Made by a program: the position numbers and the translations under genes. A DNA stretch of 64,000 nucleotides. Origin: Marinobacter salarius (GTDB taxonomy: Bacteria > Pseudomonadota > Gammaproteobacteria > Pseudomonadales > Oleiphilaceae). The number at the start of each line of letters is the position of its first letter. Positions within the stretch are counted from its first letter, which is position 1. The notes beneath the pieces were generated by a model. That model had not been told where the DNA came from. It saw only the letters and a list, made by a program, of their open reading frames with translations, and did not search any database. The DNA lies in assembly GCA_000831005.1 (NCBI GenBank), contig CP007152.1:124001-188000 (forward strand), read 5' to 3'. Of the stretch, positions 21,137 through 30,033 are shown piece by piece.

Positions 21137-21947
21137 CAACCAATATCCACGACTGGGTGCCTCCGAAATCCACAATTGCCCGCGATTTCGGCTCAGCTTC
21201 CCATACCTACAATCCCGCTGCCCGGCTGCAGCGCTATATGGGCCAGGTCTTGCTGGACCAGTTGAAGGAAGGGCTGCATCAGGCCCAAAGCGCAGATGGA
21301 CTCCAGATACTCGATCTGGGTAGCGGCACTGGGTGGTTTACAGGGCAGTTGGCGTCGATTCCGGGGAGCCAGGTGACCGGCGTTGATATTGCTGCGGGAA
21401 TGCTTCGTTACGCCCGATCTGCCAACCCGAGCGGCATTCGGTGGATCGAGGCGGATGCCGAGGCGTTGCCGTTGCCGGATAACAGTGTGGACGTGGTCTT
21501 CAGCAATTTGATGATTCAGTGGTGCCGTGACCCGGCCGGTGTGCTTGCTGAATGCCGCCGGGTTCTGCGCCCAGGCGGTCGGCTACTGGTGTCGACATTG
21601 CTGGAGGGTACCTCGACGAACTTCGGGAAGCATGGCACCGGGCAGACCCCGGGCACCAGCATGTGAATGGTTTTGAATCGGAAGCGCGTTTTCGGGAGCA
21701 GGCATTTGAAACGCTCCCGGATCCGCAACTTGCGATCGAGACCATTTCACTGGATTATCCCTCGCCGCTGGCTCTGCTGGCGGAGCTCAAGGCTATCGGC
21801 GCCGGGTACAAAGGCGCCTCGCGGCGGCAAAGCGCGACCGCGCCTGGCCGTTTGCGGGCCATGTGCCGTTATTATCCGCGAGACGGGGAAGGCCGGATAC
21901 AGGCCACTTACACATCGGCATGGCTGGGTTGCCGTCTGCCGGACTGA
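21124..21947 (+). CDS. bioC: Malonyl-ACP O-methyltransferase BioC, frame broken
   Basis: SAM-dependent methyltransferase that primes pimelate synthesis. Motifs: IARDFGSASHTYNPAARLQ, LDLGSGTGWFTGQL, GVDIAAGML, EALPLPDNSVDVVFSN and RRVLRPGGRLLVSTL. One C missing at 21611-21612 joins LLEGT-LDELREAWHRADPGHQHVN and the rest to a TGA at 21945-21947. About 274 residues repaired. It overlaps the end of bioH by 13 bases and is followed by bioD after 19 bp. Confidence 0.92.
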
Positions 21948-21966
21948 CATGGGGATTCATTGATCT

Positions 21967-22659
21967 ATGGCCAGAAAGAGTTACTTTGTGACGGGTACCG
22001 ACACCGGCGTGGGGAAAACGCTGGTGTCTGCTGCGATTCTTGAGGCGGCCGCTACCCTGGGGAAGAACACGCTTGCGATGAAACCGGTGGCGTCTGGTTG
22101 CGACGAAACACCGGAGGGGCTGCGCAATGAAGATGCGCTGATACTGATGGAGTCCATGTCGGAACCGTTGCCTTACGATCAGGTGAACCCGGTAGCCTTA
22201 CAGCCCGCCATCGCGCCCCATGTGGCAGCTGCCCAGGCGGGTCGGCACCTCACGGCGGAACGGCTGGTCGGATTTTGCCGCGGGTTGCAGATGCGTCCCG
22301 CGGATTTACTGTTGGTGGAGGGTGCCGGCGGCTGGCGGGTACCACTCAATGATCGTGAAACATACGCCGCCATGCCTGTCGCTCTGGGTATGCCTGTCAT
22401 TATGGTGGTACCCCTGAAACTGGGCTGTATCAACCATGCACTGTTAACCGCTGAAGCTATCCGCCGTGATGGCTTGCCTGTCGCAGGTTGGGTGGCCAAT
22501 CGGCCGGACCCCGCGGCCATGAACTGTGAGCAGGAAACCCTCGATTATCTGATTCAGAACCTGCCCGCGCCATGCCTGGGGGTGTTGCCATGGCAGAAGC
22601 GTGCCGACCCGAAGGAGCTGGCCGAAGCCCTGGATGTTGCCGTTTTGTTTGAAAATTGA
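21967..22659 (+). CDS. bioD: ATP-dependent dethiobiotin synthetase BioD
   Basis: Closes the ureido ring of dethiobiotin using ATP and CO2. 230 residues. P-loop TGTDTGVGKT, KPVASGCDET, the switch-like VEGAGGWRVPLND and VANRPDP. Last gene of the biotin operon; the spacing to the next gene is about 50 bp, with no terminator visible. Confidence 0.97.
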   Translation: MARKSYFVTGTDTGVGKTLVSAAILEAAATLGKNTLAMKPVASGCDETPEGLRNEDALILMESMSEPLPYDQVNPVALQPAIAPHVAAAQAGRHLTAERLVGFCRGLQMRPADLLLVEGAGGWRVPLNDRETYAAMPVALGMPVIMVVPLKLGCINHALLTAEAIRRDGLPVAGWVANRPDPAAMNCEQETLDYLIQNLPAPCLGVLPWQKRADPKELAEALDVAVLFEN

Positions 22660-22710
22660 CCAAATTTGTGGCTTACTGGTGTCAATATATGGTCATTGGG
22701 CTGCGCGGTT

Positions 22711-22956
22711 ATGATCAGCAATACATTAGGCATTGGTATTCAGGGTATCCAGGACGGCATGCAAGGCATGGAAAATGCCGCCCGCAGGATTGCCCGTGGC
22801 GGTGTTGATGGCCCCCAGGGCACGGCAGAAGGTGTCGGTGGCCTCGTGGAACCGATCATTGATCTGAAACTGTACGAGCGCAGCGTTGAAGCCTCGGCCC
22901 AGGTAGTGAAAACCGCCGACGAAACCCTGGGAACGCTTCTGGATATTACTGCCTGA
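22711..22956 (+). CDS. Small protein resembling the C-terminal motif of flagellar rod/hook proteins
   Basis: 81 residues from ATG 22711 (MISNTLGIGIQGIQDGMQGM). The last 35 residues (LKLYERSVEASAQVVKTADETLGTLLDI) strongly resemble the C-terminal coiled segment of flagellar basal-body rod and hook proteins, and the N-terminal amphipathic stretch fits a rod-type helix. The central flagellar domains are missing altogether. Pseudomonas has an equivalent small gene between bioD and the acyl-CoA dehydrogenases. A homologous role is inferred; function unknown. The ribosome site is weak. Confidence 0.7.
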   Translation: MISNTLGIGIQGIQDGMQGMENAARRIARGGVDGPQGTAEGVGGLVEPIIDLKLYERSVEASAQVVKTADETLGTLLDITA

Positions 22957-23016
22957 ACCCTCTCAGGCGTCCGAGCCCTGTTCAGGTCCTTTGGATTCGA
23001 CGGCCAGTCTGCTGAC

Positions 23017-23829
23017 ATGATGATTTCGGGCTCCCTTCCGTCAATGGCTCCTGCCTTTCCTGCGCCTTCCGTTGGCTCGGGAGACGCAGCTGCGGGTGCC
23101 CCTCTCCGGCCATCTTCGGATGAATCACCTTCATCTCGAACATCTCCTGAAACCTCCGGGTCCGGCCGCGTAGCTGACGATAATGCTGCGGAGGATCGTA
23201 CCCGCTCGCAGGGTTCCAGCGTAGAGGATGCTCAGGGCCTGGATGAGGCAGAGCTGAAACAGCTTACGGAACTGAAAGCCAGGGACCGTGAGGTTCGTGC
23301 CCATGAGGCAGCCCATCAGGCGGTTGGCGGCCAGTACGCCGGTTCCATTTCCTACGTCTATGAACGGGGCCCCGACGGTGCCCAGTACGCTGTTGGTGGC
23401 GAGGTCTCGATTAGCACCTCGCCCGTGCGGGGAGATCCCCAGGCGACAATCGATAAAATGCGTGTGGTCAGGGCCGCAGCGTTGGCGCCGGCAGAGCCTT
23501 CCCCACAAGACCGGGCGGTGGCGGCAGAGGCCATGCAGTTGATGCTGCAGGCACAAGCTGAACTCTCCTCAGAGTTGGGTCGCACTGACGAGTCCGGGCA
23601 ATCTGAAGTGTCCGAGGACCAGGCGGGTGACGAAAGCAGTGCAAAGCAGTCGCAGGAAGCGACGAATGCCTATCAGGTCATCTCCGGCGTCGGGAGCAAT
23701 GATGTAAGCGCAATCCCCCTTCATCCTTCCGGGCAACAGCCTGAAAACAAGCTGCTTTTTAGTCTAAAACCTCCCCGTGTGCTTAAGCCATCGGTACACA
23801 TTCGCGACAAAACACAACACAAATTTTGA
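23017..23829 (+). CDS. Putative metalloprotease, HExxH protein of the SprA-related family
   Basis: A low-complexity Ser/Pro/Ala/Asp-rich first third is followed by a conserved block EVRAHEAAHQAVGGQYAG, with an HEAAH zinc-binding motif at about residue 94, and YVYERGPDGAQYAVGGEVSI, typical of the SprA-related/CJM1_0395 family. A helical region with AEAMQLMLQAQAELSS follows. The last 40 or so residues look unlike coding sequence. A base missing near 23675 would end the protein at a TGA near 23701, so the true C-terminus is uncertain. Peptidase activity is inferred only from the motif. Confidence 0.75.
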   Translation: MMISGSLPSMAPAFPAPSVGSGDAAAGAPLRPSSDESPSSRTSPETSGSGRVADDNAAEDRTRSQGSSVEDAQGLDEAELKQLTELKARDREVRAHEAAHQAVGGQYAGSISYVYERGPDGAQYAVGGEVSISTSPVRGDPQATIDKMRVVRAAALAPAEPSPQDRAVAAEAMQLMLQAQAELSSELGRTDESGQSEVSEDQAGDESSAKQSQEATNAYQVISGVGSNDVSAIPLHPSGQQPENKLLFSLKPPRVLKPSVHIRDKTQHKF

Positions 23830-23838
23830 TTGCGCCTA

Positions 23839-23868
23839 TTGACAATTCTGTGCCTCTAAACGTATGTT
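23839..23868 (+). promoter_or_regulatory. Predicted sigma-70 promoter of the first acyl-CoA dehydrogenase gene
   Basis: -35 TTGACA (23839-23844), an 18-bp spacer and -10 TATGTT (23863-23868), about 110 bases upstream of the ATG. The -10 is immediately followed by a PsrA-like box. Confidence 0.5.
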
Positions 23869-23869
23869 T

Positions 23870-23883
23870 CAAACAAGTGTTTT
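23870..23883. promoter_or_regulatory. Possible PsrA (fatty acid-responsive repressor) box
   Basis: CAAACAAGTGTTTT fits the Pseudomonas PsrA consensus (G/C)AAAC-N2-4-GTTT(G/C) except at the last base. It sits at the predicted transcription start of an acyl-CoA dehydrogenase gene, where a repressor released by long-chain acyl-CoA would make sense. Inference from a short motif. Confidence 0.45.
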
Positions 23884-23981
23884 ATTGGCGTTCAGATTCT
23901 CTTGCTGAGCGTATGAGTAAATCCCGAGGCTGAGTGTTGTGACCGTGTCGCAGCTGAGACCGAAAACCTGAGGTGGATTCC

Positions 23982-25781
23982 ATGCCTGACTACAAAGCGC
24001 CCCTGCGTGACATTAAATTCGTAATGAACGAGCTGCTGGACAGCGAGCAGCACTACGCCAATCTGGAAGGCGCCGAAGATGCAACTCCGGATATGGTTGA
24101 TGCCATCATCGGGGAAGGTGCCAAGTTCTGTGAGCAGGTTCTGTCTCCGCTGAACCAGGTGGGCGATAAAGAAGGCTGCACCTGGAGCGAAGACGGCGTG
24201 AAAACGCCAACCGGCTTCAAAGAGGCCTATCAGCAGTACGTGGAAGGCGGCTGGCCGTCCATGACCGCTGATCCCAACTATGGTGGCCAGGGCCTGCCAC
24301 ACTCTCTTGGCCTGGTAATGAGCGAGATGGTGGGTACCGCCAACTGGTCCTGGGGCATGTATCCCGGCCTCAGCCACGGTGCGACCAACACCATTGAAGC
24401 CCACGGCACTGAAGAGCAGAAGCAGACTTACCTCACCAAGCTGATCAGCGGCGAGTGGACCGGCACCATGTGTCTGACCGAGCCTCATTGCGGTTCCGAC
24501 CTGGGCACGCTGCGTTCTAAGGCTGAGCCCAATGCAGACGGCACCTACAGCATCACCGGCACCAAGATTTTCATTTCCGCTGGTGAGCATGACATGGCCG
24601 AAAACATCGTCCACATTGTGCTGGCCCGGCTGCCAGGCGCTCCTGAAGGTACCAAGGGCATTTCCCTGTTTATCGTGCCCAAGCTTCTGCCGAATGACGA
24701 CGGCTCTTCCGGTGAGCGCAATGCCGTTTCCTGTGGTTCCATCGAGCACAAGATGGGTATTCACGGCAACGCCACTTGTGTGATGAATTTCGACGGTGCC
24801 AAAGGCTGGCTGATCGGGCCTGAGAACAGGGGCCTGAACTGCATGTTCACCTTTATGAACACGGCGCGTATTGGTACCGCGATCCAGGGTCTGGGTGCTG
24901 CTGAGCTTGGCTTCCAGGGCTCCCTGGCCTACGCCAAAGACCGTCTGGCCATGCGCTCGCTGAGTGGTCCGAAGAACCCCGAGGGTATCGCTGACCCGAT
25001 TATCGTTCACCCGGATGTTCGTCGCATGCTGCTGAGCCAGAAAGCGGTTGCAGAAGGCGCCCGTGCTCTGATTTACCTGACCGCACAGCAGGCTGATATC
25101 GTTCACAGCGGTAAGACCGAGGAAGATCGCAAAGCGGCTGATGAAGCCCTGGGCTTCCTCACCCCGATCGCCAAGGCGTTCCTGACCGAGATCGGTTACG
25201 AAGCAGCCAACCTGGGTATGCAGGTATTCGGTGGTCACGGGTTTATCTCCGAGTGGGGTATGGAGCAGAACGTTCGTGATTCCCGTATCGGCATGATCTA
25301 TGAAGGCACCACCGGTATTCAGGCGCTGGATCTTCTCGGTCGCAAAGTACTGATGACCCAAGGTGAATCCCTGAAAGGTTTCACCAAGCAGGTTCACGTG
25401 TTCTGCAAGGAAAACGCCGACAACGAGCAGTTGAAAGAATTCGTTGAGCCGTTGGCCGCCATGAACAAGGAGTGGGGCGAACTGACCACCAAGGTTGGCA
25501 TGTCCGCCATGAAGAACCGCGAAGAAGTTGGCGCGGCCTCCGTGGACTACCTGATGTACTCCGGTTACGCTGTTTTCGCCTATCTTTGGGCCCGTATGGC
25601 CAAGGTGGCGCTGGACAAGATGGTGGAAGGTACCACCGAGGAAATGTTCTATAACGCCAAGGTCCAGACAGCGCGCTTCTACTTCAAGCGCATGCTGCCG
25701 CGGGCCAAAGGGCATGCGGAAAGCATGCTGGCGGGCTCAGACAGCCTGATGGACATGCCGGAAGAAGCCTTCGCCCTCTAA
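23982..25781 (+). CDS. Acyl-CoA dehydrogenase (FadE/DmdC-like, C-terminal extension type)
   Basis: About 599 residues, longer than the 380-residue short/medium-chain enzymes. An N-terminal helical domain (YKAPLRDIKFVMNELLD), a middle domain (TMCLTEPHCGSDLGTLRSKAE), a C-terminal helical domain (GMQVFGGHGFISEWGMEQ, RIGMIYEGTTGIQALDLLGRK) and a further C-terminal domain with ASVDYLMYSGY. Related to the Pseudomonas enzymes encoded next to the biotin operon and to DmdC of DMSP breakdown; the substrate chain length cannot be read from sequence. ATG 23982 follows GAGG. Monocistronic with its own promoter and terminator. Confidence 0.92.
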   Translation: MPDYKAPLRDIKFVMNELLDSEQHYANLEGAEDATPDMVDAIIGEGAKFCEQVLSPLNQVGDKEGCTWSEDGVKTPTGFKEAYQQYVEGGWPSMTADPNYGGQGLPHSLGLVMSEMVGTANWSWGMYPGLSHGATNTIEAHGTEEQKQTYLTKLISGEWTGTMCLTEPHCGSDLGTLRSKAEPNADGTYSITGTKIFISAGEHDMAENIVHIVLARLPGAPEGTKGISLFIVPKLLPNDDGSSGERNAVSCGSIEHKMGIHGNATCVMNFDGAKGWLIGPENRGLNCMFTFMNTARIGTAIQGLGAAELGFQGSLAYAKDRLAMRSLSGPKNPEGIADPIIVHPDVRRMLLSQKAVAEGARALIYLTAQQADIVHSGKTEEDRKAADEALGFLTPIAKAFLTEIGYEAANLGMQVFGGHGFISEWGMEQNVRDSRIGMIYEGTTGIQALDLLGRKVLMTQGESLKGFTKQVHVFCKENADNEQLKEFVEPLAAMNKEWGELTTKVGMSAMKNREEVGAASVDYLMYSGYAVFAYLWARMAKVALDKMVEGTTEEMFYNAKVQTARFYFKRMLPRAKGHAESMLAGSDSLMDMPEEAFAL

Positions 25782-25801
25782 GGCGGGTTTCACGGAACTC
25801 T

Positions 25802-25834
25802 AAAAGCCCGCTCTCCCAGGAGGCGGGCTTTTTT
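25802..25834 (+). terminator. Rho-independent terminator
   Basis: AAAAGCCCGC (25802-25811) pairs with GCGGGCTTTT (25823-25832) around an 11-base loop and runs on in T. It separates the two acyl-CoA dehydrogenase genes. Confidence 0.93.
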
Positions 25835-25995
25835 GATGACATGGCCGCCGGTGCTCCATGAGTTGGGGGCTCCGATAGGGTAGAATAGGCCACCATAAAT
25901 ATAACCTGTGCGGACACATAGCCGAGGAAGTGATCAGGGCCGAAGGTCCATCGTTGTTCACTTCGCAGACTGACTGAATTGTGGAGAGTTTTGAA

Positions 25996-27784
25996 ATGGC
26001 TGATTATCAGGCACCTTTACGTGACATGCGCTTTGTCCTGAATGAAGTATTTGATGCGCCGGCTCTTTGGGCGTCTCTGCCCAAAGTGGCAGAGAACGTT
26101 GACCCGGACACTGCCGATGCCATTCTGGAAGAAGCCGGTAAGATTACCAGTGGTGTGCTGGCTCCTCTGAACCGCGAGGGCGATGAGCAAGGCTGTAAGT
26201 GGAATGACGGCGACGTGTCCACACCCGAGGGGTTTCGCGAGGCCTACCAGACCATCGTTGAGGGTGGCTGGAACGGCCTGGGCGGCAACCCGGAGTTTGG
26301 CGGTATGGGCATGCCAAAAACTCTGGTTGCCCAGTTTGAGGAGATGATGCAGGCGGCCAACATGGCCTTTGGCCTAGCCCCGATGCTGACGGCGGGCGCC
26401 TGCCTGGCCCTGGACGCCCATGGCAGTCAGGAGCTCAAGGAAAAATACCTGCCTAATATGTACGCGGGTACCTGGTCAGGCGCTATGGACCTGACGGAAC
26501 CTCATGCGGGCACGGATCTGGGGATTATCCGCACCAAGGCCGAGCCTAATGGCGATGGATCCTTCAGTGTAACGGGCACCAAGATTTTCATTACCTGGGG
26601 CGAGCACGACATGGCGGAGAACATCATCACCTGGTGTTGGCGAAGCTGCCGGATGCGCCCAAGGGCCCCAAGGGGATTTCCCTGTTTTTGGTGCCCAAGT
26701 TTGCAGTCAACGAAGACGGCTCCCTTGGCGAGCGCAATAGCCTGAGCTGCGGTTCCCTCGAGAAAAAAATGGGCATCAAGGGGTCCGCTACTTGCGTGAT
26801 GAACTTCGACGGCGCCAGGGGCTGGCTGGTTGGCGAGGAGAACAAGGGACTGGCCGCCATGTTCACCATGATGAACTATGAGCGTCTGGGCGTGGGCATC
26901 CAGGGTGTTGGTGCTGCTGAAGCATCGCTGCAGAGTGCTCGTGAATACGCTCTGGAGCGTATCCAGAGCCGAGCTCCCACGGGTGCCCAGCAGCCGGAAA
27001 AAGCTGCGGACCCGATCCTGGTCCACCCTGATGTGCGCCGCATGCTGCTAACCATGAAAGGGTATGTGGAAGGAGGGCGCGCGTTCTCTACCTATGTTGC
27101 TCAGTGGCTGGATATCGCCAAGTATTCCGACGATGACGAGCGCCGCAAGCATGCCGAGGGCATGGTGGCGCTGTTGACACCGGTAGCGAAGGCTTTCCTG
27201 ACCGATCGTGGCCTGGACGCCTGTATCATGGGCCAGCAGGTTTTCGGCGGTCACGGCTTTATCCGGGAGTGGGGCCAGGAACAACTGGTTCGCGACTGCC
27301 GCATAACGCAGATCTACGAAGGCACGAACGGCATCCAGGCGCTGGACCTGATGGGTCGGAAAGTGGTCGGCAGCAGGGCAAGCTTTATGAGCTATTTGCT
27401 GAGGACGTGGCCACCTTCATCGAGGAAAACAGCAGCGACGAAAACCTGCGCCCCTACCTGGAGCCACTGGCAGCAGCATTTGAGCGCCTGTCGGATGTGA
27501 CTGAGCATGTGATCAAGCAGGCTGGGGATAACCCGGACGCTGTGGGCGCGGCCTCCGTGGACTACCTCGACCTGTTTGGCCTGACGGCTCTCGGCTATAT
27601 GTGGGCCAAAATGGTTAAAGTGGCGGCACCGAAGGCCGATGGCGACACCTCTGGCTTCTACACCGGCAAGGTGAAGAGCGCACGCTTCTACTTCGACCGA
27701 TTGCTGCCGAAGACCGTCGCACTGGCTGAGGGCATTCGCAGTGGTAGCGACTCAATGATGGCTCTGACGGCTGAGGAGTTCTGA
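25996..27784 (+). CDS. Second acyl-CoA dehydrogenase (paralog of the preceding gene), frame broken twice
   Basis: Same architecture as the preceding enzyme: YQAPLRDMRFVLNEVFD, MDLTEPHAGTDLGIIRTKAE, GQQVFGGHGFIREWGQEQ, ITQIYEGTNGIQALDLMGRK and ASVDYLDLFGL. One base is missing near 26628 (restores ENIIHLVLAKLPDAPKG) and one near 27375 (restores VVGS-x-GKLYELFAEDV). About 596 residues repaired. The start at ATG 25996 matches the paralog. The tandem arrangement suggests duplication with different chain-length preference, which is inference. Confidence 0.9.
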
Positions 27785-27800
27785 GTAGTCAGCGGTGAAC

Positions 27801-27830
27801 AAAAAGGCAGGCCCGCGGGCCTGCCTTTTT
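27801..27830. terminator. Bidirectional rho-independent terminator
   Basis: AAAAAGGCAGGCC at 27801-27813 pairs with GGCCTGCCTTTTT at 27818-27830 with a tiny GC loop. T runs on both strands let it serve the acyl-CoA dehydrogenase gene and the convergent endonuclease gene. Confidence 0.95.
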
Positions 27831-27850
27831 GTGCTGCTCTATATACTCGC

Positions 27851-28486
27851 TTACAGGTTTTCTATCCGGCCTGGATCAAGAACAAACGGGTTTTCGTTAC
27901 CTTGAATGTCGGCCACCTGGCGATGGCGGACAAGCTCTCGATCATCCGGTGGATCGATCTGATTCCAGCTCTTGAACACCCGGGAAGCGCCTGCCCAGGG
28001 CAGGTCATAGGTGTCCACCATATAGGCAACCGTGCGGGCGATATCGCCTTTTACCTTTTGCGGGGGTTCAAAAAACTGCGCACTCTCGCGAATTCCGCAC
28101 TCGTCCGGGCTGCTTGCATTGCCCAATTCTTCGTAAATCGCGTTTCTCCGGGACATTTCAATGCGACTGCGCACGGGGACCATGTTATGAAGGTCCGATG
28201 CAATCTGCCGGTATCTGTCGTCATCGTCGCATTGGCTGCTGGTGCCGCACCCAAGTGCATTGCGAACTTCTGCCAGAGGGTAGACATAGCCTTCCGTAAG
28301 GACAAAGCCTTTATTTTTGAAGGGTGTGTCACAGAAGAAGGAGTTGCCGCCCTGGGCATAAAGGTTGCCCCAGAACTCGTTTTTTACAACGGTGTCCGGG
28401 TCACTGAAGCGGGTGTTCTGGCTGATGACGAGAGACGGGATAAGCAAGGCCGCCAGTGCGACCAAAACAACGTTTTTAGTTTTCAT
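27851..28486 (-). CDS. Secreted/periplasmic endonuclease I
   Basis: 211 residues. An N-terminal signal peptide (KTKNVVLVALAALLIPSLVIS) precedes a beta-beta-alpha-metal nuclease with the family signature SDLHNMVPVRSRIEMSRRN. Cys pairs (FFCDTPF, LGCGTSSQC, DECGIRE) suggest disulfides outside the cytoplasm. Such enzymes (EndA, Dns) degrade extracellular DNA for nutrient use or limit transformation. Convergent with the acyl-CoA dehydrogenase gene. Intact. Confidence 0.92.
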   Translation of the reverse strand: MKTKNVVLVALAALLIPSLVISQNTRFSDPDTVVKNEFWGNLYAQGGNSFFCDTPFKNKGFVLTEGYVYPLAEVRNALGCGTSSQCDDDDRYRQIASDLHNMVPVRSRIEMSRRNAIYEELGNASSPDECGIRESAQFFEPPQKVKGDIARTVAYMVDTYDLPWAGASRVFKSWNQIDPPDDRELVRHRQVADIQGNENPFVLDPGRIENL

Positions 28487-28605
28487 AGGCCATTTATACC
28501 TCTCAGCGCGTGACAGCGCCTTTGCTGATCGGGCCAGGAAAGGAAGTGGTTAGATCTGGCCGGTCAGAAAAATGACGGTTTATTCATTTATAATTGAGAA
28601 GTATG

Positions 28606-28639
28606 ACACAGAGGCTCCAAAGGGAGAGAGCCTCTGTGT
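28606..28639 (-). terminator. Stem-loop downstream of the small charged-protein gene
   Basis: ACACAGAGGCTC (28606-28617) and GAGCCTCTGTGT (28628-28639) form a perfect 12-bp stem with a 10-base loop. It lies 35 bp past the stop of the minus-strand gene ending at 28675. The T tract after it is weak. Confidence 0.6.
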
Positions 28640-28674
28640 GGCTATTTGTTGCATTATGTTAACTGGTTAACACT

Positions 28675-28938
28675 TCACTTCTTTCGGTTGCGCAGATTCT
28701 GGTAACCCGTTCTCAAATCTTCGCCCAGCTTATGAGCGGTCTCGCGAGCCTCTTTTGATGCATCTTCGGCGTCGTGAAGGATGTGATCGAGTTTGCTCCG
28801 AAACCGTTCCCAGTCCTTCTCCAGATCGTCCCACTCGTCTTTCACGTCCTCATGGGCCAGATGCATCTGAACCCGTGCTTCGTCACGGTACTGTTTAATC
28901 TTTTCGGACAGTTTTTTCAGTTCGTCCTGGAAGCTCAT
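28675..28938 (-). CDS. Hypothetical highly charged coiled-coil protein
   Basis: 87 residues from ATG 28938 (MSFQDELKKLSEKIKQYRDE), which has a near-perfect ribosome site AGGAGG ending 8 bases upstream. Nearly half of the residues are charged and it is predicted helical throughout (DEWDDLEKDWERFRSKLDHI), with no membrane segment. This composition resembles small stress- or cell-envelope-associated coiled-coil proteins, but I cannot name a family. It stands alone with its own stem-loop downstream, and the strong ribosome site suggests high expression. Confidence 0.75.
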   Translation of the reverse strand: MSFQDELKKLSEKIKQYRDEARVQMHLAHEDVKDEWDDLEKDWERFRSKLDHILHDAEDASKEARETAHKLGEDLRTGYQNLRNRKK

Positions 28939-29025
28939 ATCACGCACCTCCTTTAACAGTTAACAACTATACGATGCTACTGAATATCGAAAACTGTCAA
29001 GCCGGATGACGGCCATTTCGCGGAG

Positions 29026-30033
29026 TCAGGCGGGTCTTGCAAGCAAGGTGATCAGGTCTTGCAGGTAATGCCAGGGGGAGAGCGTATCAAAGCCTTTGGC
29101 GGCCCTGTCGGTGGTGCTGCATAGTTCCAGTGCGGTATTGAGCTGGTGGCGGTTCAGGCGTCTCGCCGCTTGTTCAACGGCCTTTGCGCGCTGGGGCTGG
29201 AACACGCCGCGCTTCTTGAGGAAGCCGGCAGTATTCTCCCGTTTGGCCGCGGCGATATTCAGCTCCATGGTGAGGTTCAGGTCCCGTGTCAGCACCGCCA
29301 GCAATCCCAGCGGGTTCTCGCCTTCCTGCTGCAGTACCCCGACGATTTTGCGAGCGTGGGCGGCCCGGCCCGCGAGGAGTTCTGTCACCAGCTCAAAACC
29401 GTTGAAGCGGGAGCTGTCCTGAACAGCCTGTTCGACGGTGTCTTCGTCGATGGTGGCGCCGGTGCCCAATAACGCCAGGCGATCCAGTTCCTGACTTGCC
29501 GCCAGGAGGTTGCCCTCGAGGCGTTCCGCCAGGATGTCCAGTGCGCCGCGGGTAAGGCTGAGGCCATGGTTGCGAGCCCGCTGTTGCAGCCAACCCGGGA
29601 ATTTATCAGTATCAATGGGCCATACCGGCACGTGTACGCCTTTGTCCTGCAATTCCTTGTACCACTTCCGGCGGGTTTCGGCGGCATCCAGCCGTGCGCT
29701 GATCAGTAGCAGCACAATGTCGTCAGGAGGATTCTGCAGTACGCTTTCAAGAACGGCGCGGCCATCACCCAATTTGCCGGTAGGCAGGTGTATTTCGATA
29801 CGGCGTTTTTCGGCAAACAGCGATAGCGCACCAAACTCCTCGCCCACGCGGTTCCAGTCCAGCTGCTGGTCGGCGTGGAAGGTTACCCGGTCCTGATAGC
29901 CCGCTTCCCGCGCAGTCTTCCGGATCTGGTCGCAGCATTCCTGAACCAGTAGGGGCTCATCGCCTGACACCAGGTAGACAGGTGACAAGCCTTTCTGGAG
30001 AAGCTGGGGTAGCTGGTGGGCCTGGGTCTTCAT
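29026..30033 (-). CDS. holA: DNA polymerase III subunit delta
   Basis: Clamp-loader wrench subunit that opens the beta ring. 335 residues. N-terminal PVYLVSGDEPLLVQEC, then FGALSLFAEKRRIEIHLPTGK, an AAA+-like fold without a P-loop, a lid region (LAERLEGNLLAASQELDRLALL) and a C-terminal collar. The start overlaps the lptE stop by four bases (ATGA), giving the conserved order leuS-lptE-holA. Confidence 0.96.
   Translation of the reverse strand: MKTQAHQLPQLLQKGLSPVYLVSGDEPLLVQECCDQIRKTAREAGYQDRVTFHADQQLDWNRVGEEFGALSLFAEKRRIEIHLPTGKLGDGRAVLESVLQNPPDDIVLLLISARLDAAETRRKWYKELQDKGVHVPVWPIDTDKFPGWLQQRARNHGLSLTRGALDILAERLEGNLLAASQELDRLALLGTGATIDEDTVEQAVQDSSRFNGFELVTELLAGRAAHARKIVGVLQQEGENPLGLLAVLTRDLNLTMELNIAAAKRENTAGFLKKRGVFQPQRAKAVEQAARRLNRHQLNTALELCSTTDRAAKGFDTLSPWHYLQDLITLLARPA

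Noticed and set aside
23892..25715. A 607-codon open frame on the minus strand opposite the first acyl-CoA dehydrogenase
   Set aside because: Same reason: the plus-strand protein is unmistakable and the antisense translation shows no family features.
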